64,000 nucleotides of DNA from Fulvivirga maritima (GCF_021389955.1 NZ_CP089980.1:2475001-2539000), one strand, 5' to 3'; shown: positions 1 through 8,284, counted from the first letter of the stretch. Notes: generated by a model not told the origin, from the sequence alone. Program-made: numbers and translations.

Positions 1-1697
1 TTATTTTCATGTGCAATTAGTGCTTCAATGGAGTTTGCCCCATATTGCTTACGGAATCTTATCAGATTGGTGAAGTTATAGGTGAAAATTTCAGTTTTTG
101 CTTTGTAAATTGAGCCGTTTGAGCTTGCAGATGAACCATAGTAAGCTGAGCCTAATTGGTTGTTGCTGCTGTTTGCATATTGCCAGCCGTATCTGGTTTC
201 GAAGCTTAACCAGTCGGTAAAGTCTACGGTCAAATTAGCATTTCCATTCAAATCATGTCTGATCGTTTCGTTTGTACTATTAGTGGCATCGCCGATAGCG
301 TTGGTCTGTGAGGCGAAACCCCTTCCGTCACCATAATCAAAAATAGATCCTCCGTAATATGGGTCTTGAATTTTATTTCCATTTTCGTCTCTTAGGAAGA
401 GTGGGTATATGGAAGGTATATTATCAACGAACCAGAATATACTTCCTGAGTCATTAGATTGTCCTGCATTATTAGATTCTGATCTTGCATATCCTAGGTT
501 TACTCCTCCCGATAACCATTCTTTCACCTGATGGTTTACGTTTACTCTTGCAGAGTATCTTTCGTAGTCAGAATTGATTGAATAACCTATGTCATTCAGG
601 TATCCAAATGAGGTGAAATAATTCACTTTTTCACTACCACCTCCCATTTTTACAGTTCCTTCAACTCGGTTGGAGGCTTGGAATGCATAGTCTTCCCAAT
701 CTTCAGGATTATATTTTCTAGTAACTCCAGACCTTACTTTTCCTGTAGTAGGGTCAATTAGTTCTCCTCCATTATTTACATTCCACAGGTTGTATTTAGT
801 CGAAATTCCATTTCTGCCGAATAAATTTTCGTTAGCGTATGTTTCTGGAGAAGCATTGCCATTTATTAAACCTTGGTTGTAAAGTGATTCCCAGCCTAAT
901 TCAGCGTATTGCTCAGGAGAGGAAATGGTATTGTATCTAGGCAGAAGGTTGAAGTTTTGCCCATATTTAGCATCTACTTGAACAAAGCTCTCGCCTGCTT
1001 TTCCTTTCAATGTATTGATAAGGATAACACCGTTTGCTCCTCTGGATCCGTATATTGCAGTTGCAGTTGCATCTTTTAATACTGTTACAGAAGCTATGTT
1101 AGATGGGTTAATTGCATTGATACTTCCAAAATAGGGAACGCCATCTACCACATATAATGGGCTGCTATTGCCATTAACCGAACCTATCCCTCTAATTCTT
1201 ACATTGGCCTCTGTGCCCGGCTGTCCGGAGCTATTTACTATGCGTACGCCCGCAACTTCTCCAGCTAAAGCCTGAGATACGTTAGATACACTCTTTTTTG
1301 ATATTAGTTCAGCATCAACCTGTTTCATTGACCCTGCAAATGATTCTTTAGTGGTGGTGCCATAGCCAACTACTACTACTTCTGATAGTTGCTTTGCGTC
1401 ATCAGACATTTCAACATTGATTGTTGAGCGGCCTCCAATTTCTATTTCTTGCGTGGCTAGTCCAATGAATGAAAAGACTAGAACGTTGCTTTCATTGGGA
1501 ACAGATACAGTATAGTTTCCATTTATATCTGTTACTGCCCCTCTTGAAGTTCCTTTAACCATGACGTTTACACCCGGAAGGCTGCTCCCGTCGGTTGTTG
1601 AGGTAACTTTGCCTGAAATTGTGGTTTCTTGAGCCCATGTTTCATTCGATATGAAAGAGAACATCAGCAAGAAACTAACTAGTAAAAAGTTCTTCAT
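1..1697 (-). CDS. SusC/RagA-family TonB-dependent outer-membrane receptor, 5' part (partial)
   Basis: The minus-strand reading frame starts at the ATG at 1697 and stays open to position 1, giving about 565 N-terminal residues; the rest lies outside the window. It begins with a signal peptide (MKNFLLVSFLLMFSF, cleavage near WAQ-E). A carboxypeptidase-like beta-sandwich domain follows (ISGKVTS...LPGVNVMVKGT), then a TonB-box-like DAKQLSEVVVVGYGT stretch and a plug with the SusC hallmarks VRIRGIGS and LYVVDGVPY, ending in INTLKGKAG. The remainder is Tyr/Asn-rich beta-barrel sequence. Receptors of this class import glycans or other large ligands in a complex with a SusD lipoprotein, whose gene would be expected downstream, off the left edge. 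The substrate cannot be read from this part. Confidence 0.93.
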   Translation of the reverse strand, partial: MKNFLLVSFLLMFSFISNETWAQETTISGKVTSTTDGSSLPGVNVMVKGTSRGAVTDINGNYTVSVPNESNVLVFSFIGLATQEIEIGGRSTINVEMSDDAKQLSEVVVVGYGTTTKESFAGSMKQVDAELISKKSVSNVSQALAGEVAGVRIVNSSGQPGTEANVRIRGIGSVNGNSSPLYVVDGVPYFGSINAINPSNIASVTVLKDATATAIYGSRGANGVILINTLKGKAGESFVQVDAKYGQNFNLLPRYNTISSPEQYAELGWESLYNQGLINGNASPETYANENLFGRNGISTKYNLWNVNNGGELIDPTTGKVRSGVTRKYNPEDWEDYAFQASNRVEGTVKMGGGSEKVNYFTSFGYLNDIGYSINSDYERYSARVNVNHQVKEWLSGGVNLGYARSESNNAGQSNDSGSIFWFVDNIPSIYPLFLRDENGNKIQDPYYGGSIFDYGDGRGFASQTNAIGDATNSTNETIRHDLNGNANLTVDFTDWLSFETRYGWQYANSSNNQLGSAYYGSSASSNGSIYKAKTEIFTYNFTNLIRFRKQYGANSIEALIAHEN

Positions 1698-1731
1698 GTG
1701 ATCTTATTTTTTTAGAAAAATTTTAGAGCGC

Positions 1732-1762
1732 CAAACCTAAATCAAAAAAGTTTGATCACATA
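1732..1762 (-). promoter_or_regulatory. Candidate Bacteroidetes-type promoter of the SusC-like gene
   Basis: On the minus strand TAGGTTTG (1739-1732) matches the -7 consensus TAnnTTTG exactly. Nineteen bases upstream lies TATG (1762-1759), three of four matches to the -33 element TTTG. Transcription would begin about 30 bases before the ATG at 1697. Confidence 0.5.
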
Positions 1763-2010
1763 ATATTTATGTAAGATAAATCTGTTTTAAGTATAAAAAG
1801 AGAAATATAATTCGGTGTAATCGATAGTTGAGTTGGATGGATATCTTAATTCTATTAAAGAAATGTGTTTATTTTTAGTTTATGTATGATATGATGAGAA
1901 ATTAATACAAGTCAATATTATATTCTAATAAAAGATACATGTGTAATAAAAAAATTCTTTTATTATTAAAAAATAAGACTGAAAATTTGGTTTTGATTTT
2001 AAGTCAATTC
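1763..2010. other. Intergenic A+T-rich stretch with no recognisable gene
   Basis: This is the body of the gap of about 370 bases between the SusC-like gene and frr. It is very A+T-rich, with stops in all frames and no codon pattern. Apart from the promoter on its left and the frr terminator on its right I see nothing definable. It is long enough to hold regulatory sites for the SusC-like gene, but no operator can be named. Confidence 0.5.
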
Positions 2011-2040
2011 AAAAAAAAGCAGCATTTTCTAAATGCTGCT
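2011..2040 (-). terminator. Rho-independent terminator of the pyrH-frr unit
   Basis: A perfect 10-bp stem (AGCAGCATTT at 2018-2027 with AAATGCTGCT at 2031-2040, loop TCT) is followed on the minus strand by an 8-base T run (2018-2011). It lies about 30 bases past the frr stop codon. Confidence 0.93.
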
Positions 2041-2069
2041 TCTTGGTTTTGATCTTTATATCATAACAA

Positions 2070-2633
2070 TTACACTGTCATGATTTCTTTTTCTTTTTTC
2101 TCGAGTAGTTCGTCGATTTTTTTGGTGAAATCATCAGTTAAGGCCTGTACTTTGTCTTCAGCTCTTTTGATTTCGTCTTCTGAAGCTCCATCTTTTTGAA
2201 GTTTCTTAAGGTTATCATTAGTCTCTTTTCTTACGTTTCTAATGCTAATTTTTCCTTGTTCGCCTTCACCTTTAGCTTGCTTCACAAGATTTTGACGTCT
2301 TTCTTCAGTAAGCTGAGGGATGCTTATGATCACTTGCTCACCATCATTTTGAGGGTTAAGACCTAAGTCACTATTAATAATAGCTTTCTCAATCTCAGGA
2401 ATCACGTTTTTTTCCCAGGGTTTGATCATGAGTGATCGAGCATCAGGTGCTGTAATAGAAGCTACCTGATTGATAGGAGTGGGGTTGCCATAATATTGTA
2501 CCATCAGACCTTCTAAAATGGCCGGGCTGGCTTTTCCTGCCCTTATTTTTACAAGTTCACCAGTGAAATGCTTTATTGCTTTGTTCATTAAGTCCCTGGC
2601 TTCATCCAGGTACATATTAATTTCTTCTTCCAT
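2070..2633 (-). CDS. frr: Ribosome recycling factor
   Basis: This 187-residue protein matches the usual RRF length of about 185. After translation ends, RRF acts with EF-G to split the post-termination ribosome. Conserved landmarks are the N-terminal helix with LVKIRAGKASPAIL, the turn YYGNPTPINQVASI, the domain-II segment SLMIKPWEK, and the C-terminal helices with LTEERRQNLVKQAK and IRNVRKETND. The ATG start at 2633 lies 24 bases after pyrH on the same strand, the widespread pyrH-frr pair, and the two are probably co-transcribed. A strong terminator follows the stop. Confidence 0.97.
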   Translation of the reverse strand: MEEEINMYLDEARDLMNKAIKHFTGELVKIRAGKASPAILEGLMVQYYGNPTPINQVASITAPDARSLMIKPWEKNVIPEIEKAIINSDLGLNPQNDGEQVIISIPQLTEERRQNLVKQAKGEGEQGKISIRNVRKETNDNLKKLQKDGASEDEIKRAEDKVQALTDDFTKKIDELLEKKEKEIMTV

Positions 2634-2657
2634 GGGTGTTTCAGTGTTGTTAAATGA

Positions 2658-3362
2658 TTAATTAATAAGTGTTCCAGCGTTATCTCCTTTTACTATTTTC
2701 ATAAGGTTGCCAGGCTTGTTCATGTCAAACACGATTATGGGAAGGTTGTTTTCCTGACATAGCGTAAAGGCTGTCATATCCATAATATTCAGATTCTTCT
2801 CATAAGCTTCCTGGAAGGATAACTCTGAGTATCTGGTAGCACTTGGGTCTTTTTCAGGGTCTGCAGTGTAAACGCCGTCTACGCGGGTTCCTTTTAATAC
2901 TACATCGGCCTGAATTTCTATAGCTCTTAAACTGGCAGTAGAGTCTGTGGTGAAGTAAGGGTTACCAATACCCGCTCCAAAAATCACTACTCTTCCTTTT
3001 TCAAGGTGTCTTATAGCTCTTCTGCGGATAAAAGGTTCGCAAACTTGCTCCATTTTAATGCCAGACATTAGTCTTGTGTAAAGTCCGACTTTTTCCAGAG
3101 CACTTTGTAATGCCATACCATTAATAACAGTGGCTAGCATACCCATATAATCTCCTTGTACTCTCTCTATTCCTGACCCCTCAGCCTGTACACCTCTGAA
3201 AATGTTTCCTCCGCCGATTACGATGGCCACCTCAATGCCCATTTCTTTAATGGCTTTAATTTCGTTACCGTACTGTTCTAATCTTTTTGGGTCGATACCA
3301 TACTGACCTGATCCCATTAGAGATTCGCCGCTAAGCTTAAGTAAAATTCTTTTGTATTTCAT
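2658..3362 (-). CDS. pyrH: Uridylate kinase (UMP kinase)
   Basis: This 234-residue bacterial UMP kinase of the amino-acid kinase fold phosphorylates UMP to UDP with ATP in pyrimidine synthesis. It shows the N-terminal [12 protein letters not shown] loop, the nucleotide-binding [11 protein letters not shown], the UMP-site region [28 protein letters not shown], and [13 protein letters not shown]. Length and motifs are normal for the hexameric family, which in other bacteria is inhibited by UTP and activated by GTP. It sits just upstream of frr on the minus strand; a TATATTTG -7 element lies about 40 bases before its start. Confidence 0.97.
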   Translation of the reverse strand: MKYKRILLKLSGESLMGSGQYGIDPKRLEQYGNEIKAIKEMGIEVAIVIGGGNIFRGVQAEGSGIERVQGDYMGMLATVINGMALQSALEKVGLYTRLMSGIKMEQVCEPFIRRRAIRHLEKGRVVIFGAGIGNPYFTTDSTASLRAIEIQADVVLKGTRVDGVYTADPEKDPSATRYSELSFQEAYEKNLNIMDMTAFTLCQENNLPIIVFDMNKPGNLMKIVKGDNAGTLIN

Positions 3363-3400
3363 GAAGAATAGAAAGGTGTAATATTAGATTTAAATCACTG

Positions 3401-3408
3401 CAAATATA
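3401..3408 (-). promoter_or_regulatory. Candidate -7 element for pyrH-frr
   Basis: On the minus strand 3408-3401 reads TATATTTG, an exact TAnnTTTG match, about 40 bases before the pyrH ATG. No TTTG is seen at the expected -33 spacing, so this is a candidate only. Confidence 0.38.
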
Positions 3409-3440
3409 AGAGGGATAAATGAATAATTAAGACCACAGGT

Positions 3441-3935
3441 TTAAAATTGAACTAATACCTGGTTTTTTTCTACGCTATCTCCTTCACTTACATTTACAGC
3501 TTTAATTACACCATCTCCGGGTGCTTTTAATACATTTTCCATTTTCATGGCTTCTAATATCATTAAAGGATCTCCTTCCTTTACTTCATCGCCTTCAGAA
3601 ACTTTCACCTGCAATATGAGGCCAGGCATGGGAGCTTTTACTTCATTGATGTTTTGGGCAATAGCCATGTCCATACCTAATTTTTCAAGAAGCAGATCTA
3701 ACTTATCTTTTACTTCAACCTCGTATTTATGGCCATTGACTTTTAATATGACTTGTTTGGTCTTGTAGTTTACTTGTGCTACTTCTATGCGGTAGGAGAT
3801 ATTATCTTTGATGATGTGGTATGAATGCTCATTTACTTTAGAGAGGTCCCAGGAAAACAGTTTGTCATTAATAAGCATGTCTCCTTCTTTAAGCTGGATG
3901 TTATACTCATTATCTCCAATAATAGCTTTGTACAT
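3441..3935 (-). CDS. Biotin carboxyl carrier protein of an acyl-CoA carboxylase
   Basis: This 164-residue protein has a C-terminal biotinyl/lipoyl domain (about residues 95-164) with the biotin attachment motif EAMKMEN. The lysine in MKM would be biotinylated and shuttle carboxyl groups between a biotin carboxylase and a carboxyltransferase. VKAPMPGLILQVKVSEGDEV and GVIKAVNVSEGDSV form the two symmetric halves of the fold. The N-terminal 90 residues are a small beta-rich extension of the kind seen in acetyl-/propionyl-CoA carboxylase carriers of Bacteroidota. The spacer between halves lacks the usual Ala/Pro-rich linker. No carboxylase subunit gene lies beside it in the window, so the exact complex is not determined. 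Confidence 0.88.
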   Translation of the reverse strand: MYKAIIGDNEYNIQLKEGDMLINDKLFSWDLSKVNEHSYHIIKDNISYRIEVAQVNYKTKQVILKVNGHKYEVEVKDKLDLLLEKLGMDMAIAQNINEVKAPMPGLILQVKVSEGDEVKEGDPLMILEAMKMENVLKAPGDGVIKAVNVSEGDSVEKNQVLVQF

Positions 3936-3956
3936 AAATTCATGGTTTTATCTAAT

Positions 3957-3964
3957 CAAATATA
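3957..3964 (-). promoter_or_regulatory. Candidate -7 element for the biotin carrier gene
   Basis: On the minus strand 3964-3957 reads TATATTTG, an exact TAnnTTTG match about 22 bases before the ATG at 3935. No good -33 element is visible at the correct distance. Confidence 0.38.
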
Positions 3965-4110
3965 AGTTTTATTATCAAGAGAAGAGCTATGGAAAGTATG
4001 GTATTTAGAACTATGTTATTCTTAATGAGGAGGTAGCATGAATATTATTCCTCAATTAGAAAAAATAGTAGAAGTTAAACTAAAACAAATATTGAATTTA
4101 AATGATACCT
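3965..4110. other. Intergenic stretch between divergent genes, nothing recognised
   Basis: This is the remaining left part of the gap of about 370 bases between the biotin carrier gene (minus) and the riboswitch-led receptor gene (plus). It is A+T-rich with no open frame and no stem-loop of note. Confidence 0.5.
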
Positions 4111-4142
4111 TTTAGTATAGCATTATTTTTTGAATAACTTTG
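4111..4142 (+). promoter_or_regulatory. Promoter of the TPP-riboswitch transcript
   Basis: TAACTTTG at 4135-4142 is an exact TAnnTTTG -7 element, and TTTA at 4111-4114 sits 20 bases upstream as a three-of-four -33 match. The predicted start, about 4148-4150, falls immediately before the riboswitch aptamer, which supports both calls. Confidence 0.62.
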
Positions 4143-4151
4143 TCCTCAATA

Positions 4152-4243
4152 TAGGGGTGCCCTAATATAACGGGCTGAGATTATACCCATGATCTGAAGA
4201 AAATCAGATTGCACCTGATCCAGGTAATGCTGGCGTAGGGATG
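4152..4243 (+). promoter_or_regulatory. TPP riboswitch (THI element)
   Basis: The conserved blocks of the thiamin pyrophosphate aptamer are present in order: GGGGTGCC near 4154, GGGCTGAGA at 4172-4180, ATACCC at 4183-4188, then ACCTGATCCAGGTAATGC at 4213-4230 and GGCGTAGGGA at 4232-4241. The variable P3 arm is GATCTGAAGAAAATCAGAT. Binding of TPP would normally switch off expression of the gene downstream, here the TonB-dependent receptor at 4310. The aptamer ends about 65 bases before the start codon, leaving room for an expression platform. Confidence 0.96.
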
Positions 4244-4259
4244 GTATGTTAAAATTAAG

Positions 4260-4281
4260 TTGAGAAATCCCCTGTTCTCAA
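4260..4281 (+). promoter_or_regulatory. Possible expression-platform hairpin of the TPP riboswitch
   Basis: TTGAGAA (4260-4266) and TTCTCAA (4275-4281) form a 7-bp stem around an 8-base loop. The loop contains ATCCC (4267-4271), which could instead pair with GGGAT (4238-4242) at the 3' edge of the aptamer. No U run follows, so control by start-site access is as likely as termination. This is inferred from pairing alone. Confidence 0.35.
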
Positions 4282-4309
4282 TGGGTTTAACAAAAAAAAT
4301 AAAATAATC

Positions 4310-6754
4310 ATGAGATTAGGTATGCTGGCAGTAATACTACTGTCTATGGCTATGCATGTGTATGGCCAAAATTCAGTGACGGGCCGCGTTACTGATAAAG
4401 AAACGGGTGAAGCTTTGCCTGGAGCTACCGTAAGGCTAAGTAACAGAGCTACGGCCACCACAAGTGAGGGGGCTTTTAGTTTTAAAGGAGTCACGAAAGG
4501 TAAATATTATATTAAGGTCACTTTTGTAGGCTATCAAAGTCAGGAGAAAACGGTAGAGGTAAGTGATAGTGATGTGAGCGTAGATATAAGTCTGACAGAA
4601 GAGACATTAGTTACTGAAGAAGTGGTGGTGTCATCTACCAGGGCTAATGAAAACACGCCTACTACTTACAGTAATTTAAGTAAAGAAGATATTGAGGAGA
4701 ATAATCTGGGGCAAGACTTGCCTTATGTGCTTAATATGACTCCGTCATTGGTAACTACTTCTGATGCTGGAGCTGGCGTAGGCTATACCGGTTTGAGAAT
4801 AAGAGGTTCAGATGCTACCCGCATTAATGTTACTATTAACGGAGTGCCATTAAATGACAGTGAATCTCAAGGAGTGTTTTGGGTGGATATACCAGATATT
4901 GCCTCATCTACTCAAAGCATACAAGTACAAAGAGGAGTGGGTACTTCTACAAATGGAGGAGGAGCTTTTGGCGGTACTATTAATCTGCAGACCAACTCCA
5001 GAGAAATGAAGCCTTATGCGGAACTCATTAATTCAGTGGGTTCTTACGATACCTGGCGACATACATTAGGTTTTGGCACCGGCCTTATTAAAGATCACTG
5101 GTCTTTTGATGGTAGACTTTCTAAGATTAACTCTGATGGATATGTTGACAGAGCACAATCAGATTTGGATTCTTACTATTTGTCAGGAGGTTATTATAGT
5201 GATAAGACTATGATTAAAGCCATCATGTTTGGCGGAAAAGAGCGCACTTATCAATCATGGTATGGAACACCCGAAGCGGTATTGGAAAATGACCAGGAAG
5301 GGATAGAAGAAGTGATTGCTAACAATGGAGTGACGGAGGCTGAGGCGGAAAACCTTAGAGAAGGAGGCAGGACATTTAACTGGTATTTATATGATGATCA
5401 GGTAGATGATTATCAGCAAGACCACTACCAGCTTCATATTTCTCAATCTATCTTACCCAATCTGGTAGGGAATTTTACTTTACATTATACTTATGGAAGA
5501 GGTTATTATGAAGAGTATAAAAGTGGAGAAGACTTTTCAAACTATTCACTACCGGCTTTGCAGATAGGTGATTCTGTGATTTCTACTACTGACCTGGTTA
5601 GAAGAAGATGGCTTGATAATGACTTTTACGGAGCCACTACCTCATTTGAATATGTAAATGGAGGATGGACTTTAAATTTAGGGGGAGCTTATAATGAATA
5701 TAGAGGAGATCATTTTGGTGAGGTAATCTGGGCAGAATTTGCTCCCGAGATCCCTAATGATTACCGTTATTATGATAACGACGGTGTGAAAAAGGATGGC
5801 AATGTGTATTTAAAGGCTAATTATGCGTTTACTGAAAACTTGCATGCTTATGGAGACTCACAGTACCGTTCAGTAAATTATGAAATTGAAGGCGTAGATA
5901 ATGATTTAAGAACACTGGATATTAGTGATAATTATAACTTTTTTAACCCAAAGGTTGGTTTTGTGTATGACCTTAATAGCAATAGTAGAGTATATGTCAG
6001 CTATAGCGTGGCTAACCGAGAGCCTGTAAGAACAGACTTCGTAGATTCACCGACTACTCCTAAGCATGAAACACTATATGATTTGGAGGCAGGGTATAAA
6101 TTGGAAAACTCAGATTATCAGCTATCGGCTAACTATTATTATATGGATTATAATAATCAACTAGTGCTAACAGGTGCGCTAAATGATGTTGGTAGCTCGC
6201 TTAGAACTAATGTGGAAGACAGTTATAGAATGGGTATTGAACTGGTTGGAGCCGCTAAACTAACCAATAAGCTGTATTGGCAGCTCAATGCTACTTTTAG
6301 CCAGAATAAAATAAATAACTTCACAGAAGTACTGTATGACTATGGTCCTAACTGGGATGAATATAATGAGGTGGAAATAGAACATAAAGATACTGATATT
6401 GCTTTTTCACCTAATGTTATTGCAGGTTCTCAGCTTTCATTTCTTCCGTTTAAAGGTGTAAAACTGAGTTTGCTAAGTAAGTATGTGGGCAAACAATACC
6501 TGGATAATACTTCTAATGATAACCGGTCTATCGATGCCTATTTTGTGAATGACCTCAGAGTAACTTATACGGTGAGAACAGATTTTATAAAAGAGATCAG
6601 CTTTACGTTTCAGGTAAATAATATTTTCGAAGAGTTATATTCTGCTAATGGCTATACTTTTGGCTATGCTGCTGGTGATTATGTGGTCAGAGAAAACTAC
6701 TATTACCCTCAAGCTACCCGTAATTTTATGGCTTCGCTGAGTTTAAAATTTTAA
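4310..6754 (+). CDS. TonB-dependent receptor under TPP riboswitch control (putative thiamin/precursor receptor)
   Basis: This 814-residue outer-membrane active transporter starts at ATG 4310, which gives a signal peptide (MRLGMLAVILLSMAMHVYGQ). Next come a carboxypeptidase-like domain (about 21-105; VTGRVTDKETGEALPGATV), a TonB-box-like EEVVVSSTRA (about 108-117), a plug with GLRIRGSDATRINVTINGVP, and a 22-strand-type barrel. It ends MASLSLKF, with the terminal Phe needed for barrel insertion. The TPP riboswitch directly upstream makes thiamin, TMP/TPP or a precursor the best substrate guess, as known for riboswitch-linked receptors of Bacteroidetes. No PnuT-type inner-membrane transporter or thiamin pyrophosphokinase follows here. 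It is an ordinary TonB receptor, not SusC-type. Confidence 0.93.
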   Translation: MRLGMLAVILLSMAMHVYGQNSVTGRVTDKETGEALPGATVRLSNRATATTSEGAFSFKGVTKGKYYIKVTFVGYQSQEKTVEVSDSDVSVDISLTEETLVTEEVVVSSTRANENTPTTYSNLSKEDIEENNLGQDLPYVLNMTPSLVTTSDAGAGVGYTGLRIRGSDATRINVTINGVPLNDSESQGVFWVDIPDIASSTQSIQVQRGVGTSTNGGGAFGGTINLQTNSREMKPYAELINSVGSYDTWRHTLGFGTGLIKDHWSFDGRLSKINSDGYVDRAQSDLDSYYLSGGYYSDKTMIKAIMFGGKERTYQSWYGTPEAVLENDQEGIEEVIANNGVTEAEAENLREGGRTFNWYLYDDQVDDYQQDHYQLHISQSILPNLVGNFTLHYTYGRGYYEEYKSGEDFSNYSLPALQIGDSVISTTDLVRRRWLDNDFYGATTSFEYVNGGWTLNLGGAYNEYRGDHFGEVIWAEFAPEIPNDYRYYDNDGVKKDGNVYLKANYAFTENLHAYGDSQYRSVNYEIEGVDNDLRTLDISDNYNFFNPKVGFVYDLNSNSRVYVSYSVANREPVRTDFVDSPTTPKHETLYDLEAGYKLENSDYQLSANYYYMDYNNQLVLTGALNDVGSSLRTNVEDSYRMGIELVGAAKLTNKLYWQLNATFSQNKINNFTEVLYDYGPNWDEYNEVEIEHKDTDIAFSPNVIAGSQLSFLPFKGVKLSLLSKYVGKQYLDNTSNDNRSIDAYFVNDLRVTYTVRTDFIKEISFTFQVNNIFEELYSANGYTFGYAAGDYVVRENYYYPQATRNFMASLSLKF

Positions 6755-6782
6755 TATTCTAAGTTACATTGTTTAGGAGACT

Positions 6783-6823
6783 ATCAGAAGTTAACTTTAC
6801 ACTGCCAAAGTATAACTTCTGAT
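6783..6823 (+). repeat. Long inverted repeat (hairpin) covering the ubiA-like start codon
   Basis: The left arm 6783-6798 pairs with the right arm 6807-6823. Eleven perfect outer pairs (ATCAGAAGTTA with TAACTTCTGAT), one bulged A at 6812 and five inner pairs (ACTTT with AAAGT) enclose an 8-base loop. The right arm contains the first two bases of the ATG at 6822. No T run follows, so it is not a standard terminator of the receptor gene; it may be a transcript-end stabiliser or limit translation of the next gene. Confidence 0.75.
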
Positions 6824-7703
6824 GGTTGCTGCATTAAAACCCAAACCAAACAATTTTTCCTTTTTAGGATTCATCCAGGTTACCCGATTTTGGAACCTGC
6901 TGATCATTCTATTGGCTCAGTATTTTACTGCTGTTTTTCTCATAGATACGGAGCAGGGCCTTTTGTTTTACCTGCAAGACTATCATTTGTTTTTGCTCTC
7001 GCTTTCTTCAGTGCTTATTGCTGCTGCTGGCTATATTATTAATGATTATTATGATGTTAAAATCGATCTCATTAATAAACCTGAGCGAGTAGTAGTAGGT
7101 AAAACACTGAAAAGAAGAATAGCCATGATCTCTCATACCGTGCTAAATTTCACTGGTGTAGGGCTGGGAGTATTGCTGTCTTACAAAATCGGAGTATTTA
7201 ATTTTGTGTCTGCACTACTGCTATGGCTATATTCGAATCAGCTTAAAAGAATGCCTTTTATAGGTAATGTGGTAGTAGCTTTTTTGACAGGGCTCTCCAT
7301 ATATATAGTAGGAGTACTTTACCATACCACAGACATTTTAGTGATATCCTATTCGCTATTTGCTTTTGCATTTACCCTTATTAGGGAAATCATAAAAGAT
7401 ATGGAAGACCTGAAGGGAGATGCTTCTTTTGGGTGTAAGACTTTACCGGTGGTTTATGGCCTTCGGAAAACAAAGATTGTTATATATATATTGTGTGTCA
7501 TATTTTTAGTATCACTTTCTATGATGGCACATTTGCTAGTAGGCCCGGAAATGACGTATTTTTGCATAGGGTTAATTCTGCCACTAAGTGCTCTGGTTTA
7601 TAAGCTATATGTTTCAGACACGGTAAAGGATTTTAACTACTTAAGTAATTATTGTAAGGTAATCATGCTATTAGGTATACTGAGCATGATATTTTTTAAA
7701 TAG
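6822..7703 (+). CDS. UbiA-family prenyltransferase
   Basis: This 293-residue polytopic membrane protein has 8-9 hydrophobic segments. It carries both Asp-rich motifs of the UbiA superfamily: NDYYDVKID (from residue 74), which binds prenyl diphosphate through magnesium, and REIIKDMEDLKGD (188-200). Such enzymes join an isoprenoid chain to an aromatic ring or to glycerol phosphate. The sequence looks closest to the geranylgeranylglycerol-phosphate synthase-like group common in Bacteroidota, but the acceptor cannot be decided. Its start codon lies in the arm of a long hairpin; no better downstream Met exists before the first membrane segment. The stop is 2 bases before purN, so they share a transcript. 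A menaquinone role is possible but unsupported by neighbours. Confidence 0.85.
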   Translation: MVAALKPKPNNFSFLGFIQVTRFWNLLIILLAQYFTAVFLIDTEQGLLFYLQDYHLFLLSLSSVLIAAAGYIINDYYDVKIDLINKPERVVVGKTLKRRIAMISHTVLNFTGVGLGVLLSYKIGVFNFVSALLLWLYSNQLKRMPFIGNVVVAFLTGLSIYIVGVLYHTTDILVISYSLFAFAFTLIREIIKDMEDLKGDASFGCKTLPVVYGLRKTKIVIYILCVIFLVSLSMMAHLLVGPEMTYFCIGLILPLSALVYKLYVSDTVKDFNYLSNYCKVIMLLGILSMIFFK

Positions 7704-7705
7704 AA

Positions 7706-8272
7706 ATGACAAGAATAGCCATTTTTGCTTCGGGCAATGGATCTAATGCGCAGAAGATCGCAGAGTATTTTAAAGATAGCAGCACGGTAGAGATCGTGTT
7801 AATTTTATCAAATAAAAAAGAGGCCTATGTGCTGGAGCGTGCGAATCAGTTGGGCATTCCTTCTTTTGTATTTACTAAATCTCAGTTTAATAATACCCAA
7901 GATGTGTTAGCTGAACTGAAGAAATATGATGTTGATTTTATAGTACTGGCAGGTTTCCTTTTACTCATTCCGGAATATTTGGTGGAGGCCTATCCCGAGA
8001 AAATGATAAATATACATCCGGCGCTGTTGCCAAACTATGGGGGAAAAGGTATGTATGGTGAAAAGGTGCACCAGGCGGTATGTGAAGCTAAAGAAAAGGA
8101 AACCGGAATCACTATTCATTATGTGAATAATAAATATGATGAAGGTAAAATTATATTTCAGGCTAAGGTAGCTTTAAATGAAGGAGATACGCCTGAACAG
8201 GTCGCAGAGAAGGTTCATCGATTAGAATATGAACATTATCCGAAGGTTATAGAATCGGTGATTAATAATTAG
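7706..8272 (+). CDS. purN: Phosphoribosylglycinamide formyltransferase
   Basis: This 188-residue GAR transformylase performs the third step of purine synthesis, moving formyl from 10-formyl-THF to glycinamide ribonucleotide. It opens with the phosphate-binding IAIFASGNGSNAQ. NIHPALLPNYGGKG (from about residue 101) holds the catalytic Asn and His, and ETGITIHYVNNKYDEGKII holds the catalytic Asp region. Length and motifs are normal for PurN. It follows the prenyltransferase gene with a 2-base gap and precedes purH by 45 bases, a candidate promoter lying in that gap. Confidence 0.96.
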   Translation: MTRIAIFASGNGSNAQKIAEYFKDSSTVEIVLILSNKKEAYVLERANQLGIPSFVFTKSQFNNTQDVLAELKKYDVDFIVLAGFLLLIPEYLVEAYPEKMINIHPALLPNYGGKGMYGEKVHQAVCEAKEKETGITIHYVNNKYDEGKIIFQAKVALNEGDTPEQVAEKVHRLEYEHYPKVIESVINN

Positions 8273-8284
8273 GGGAAAAATTTA

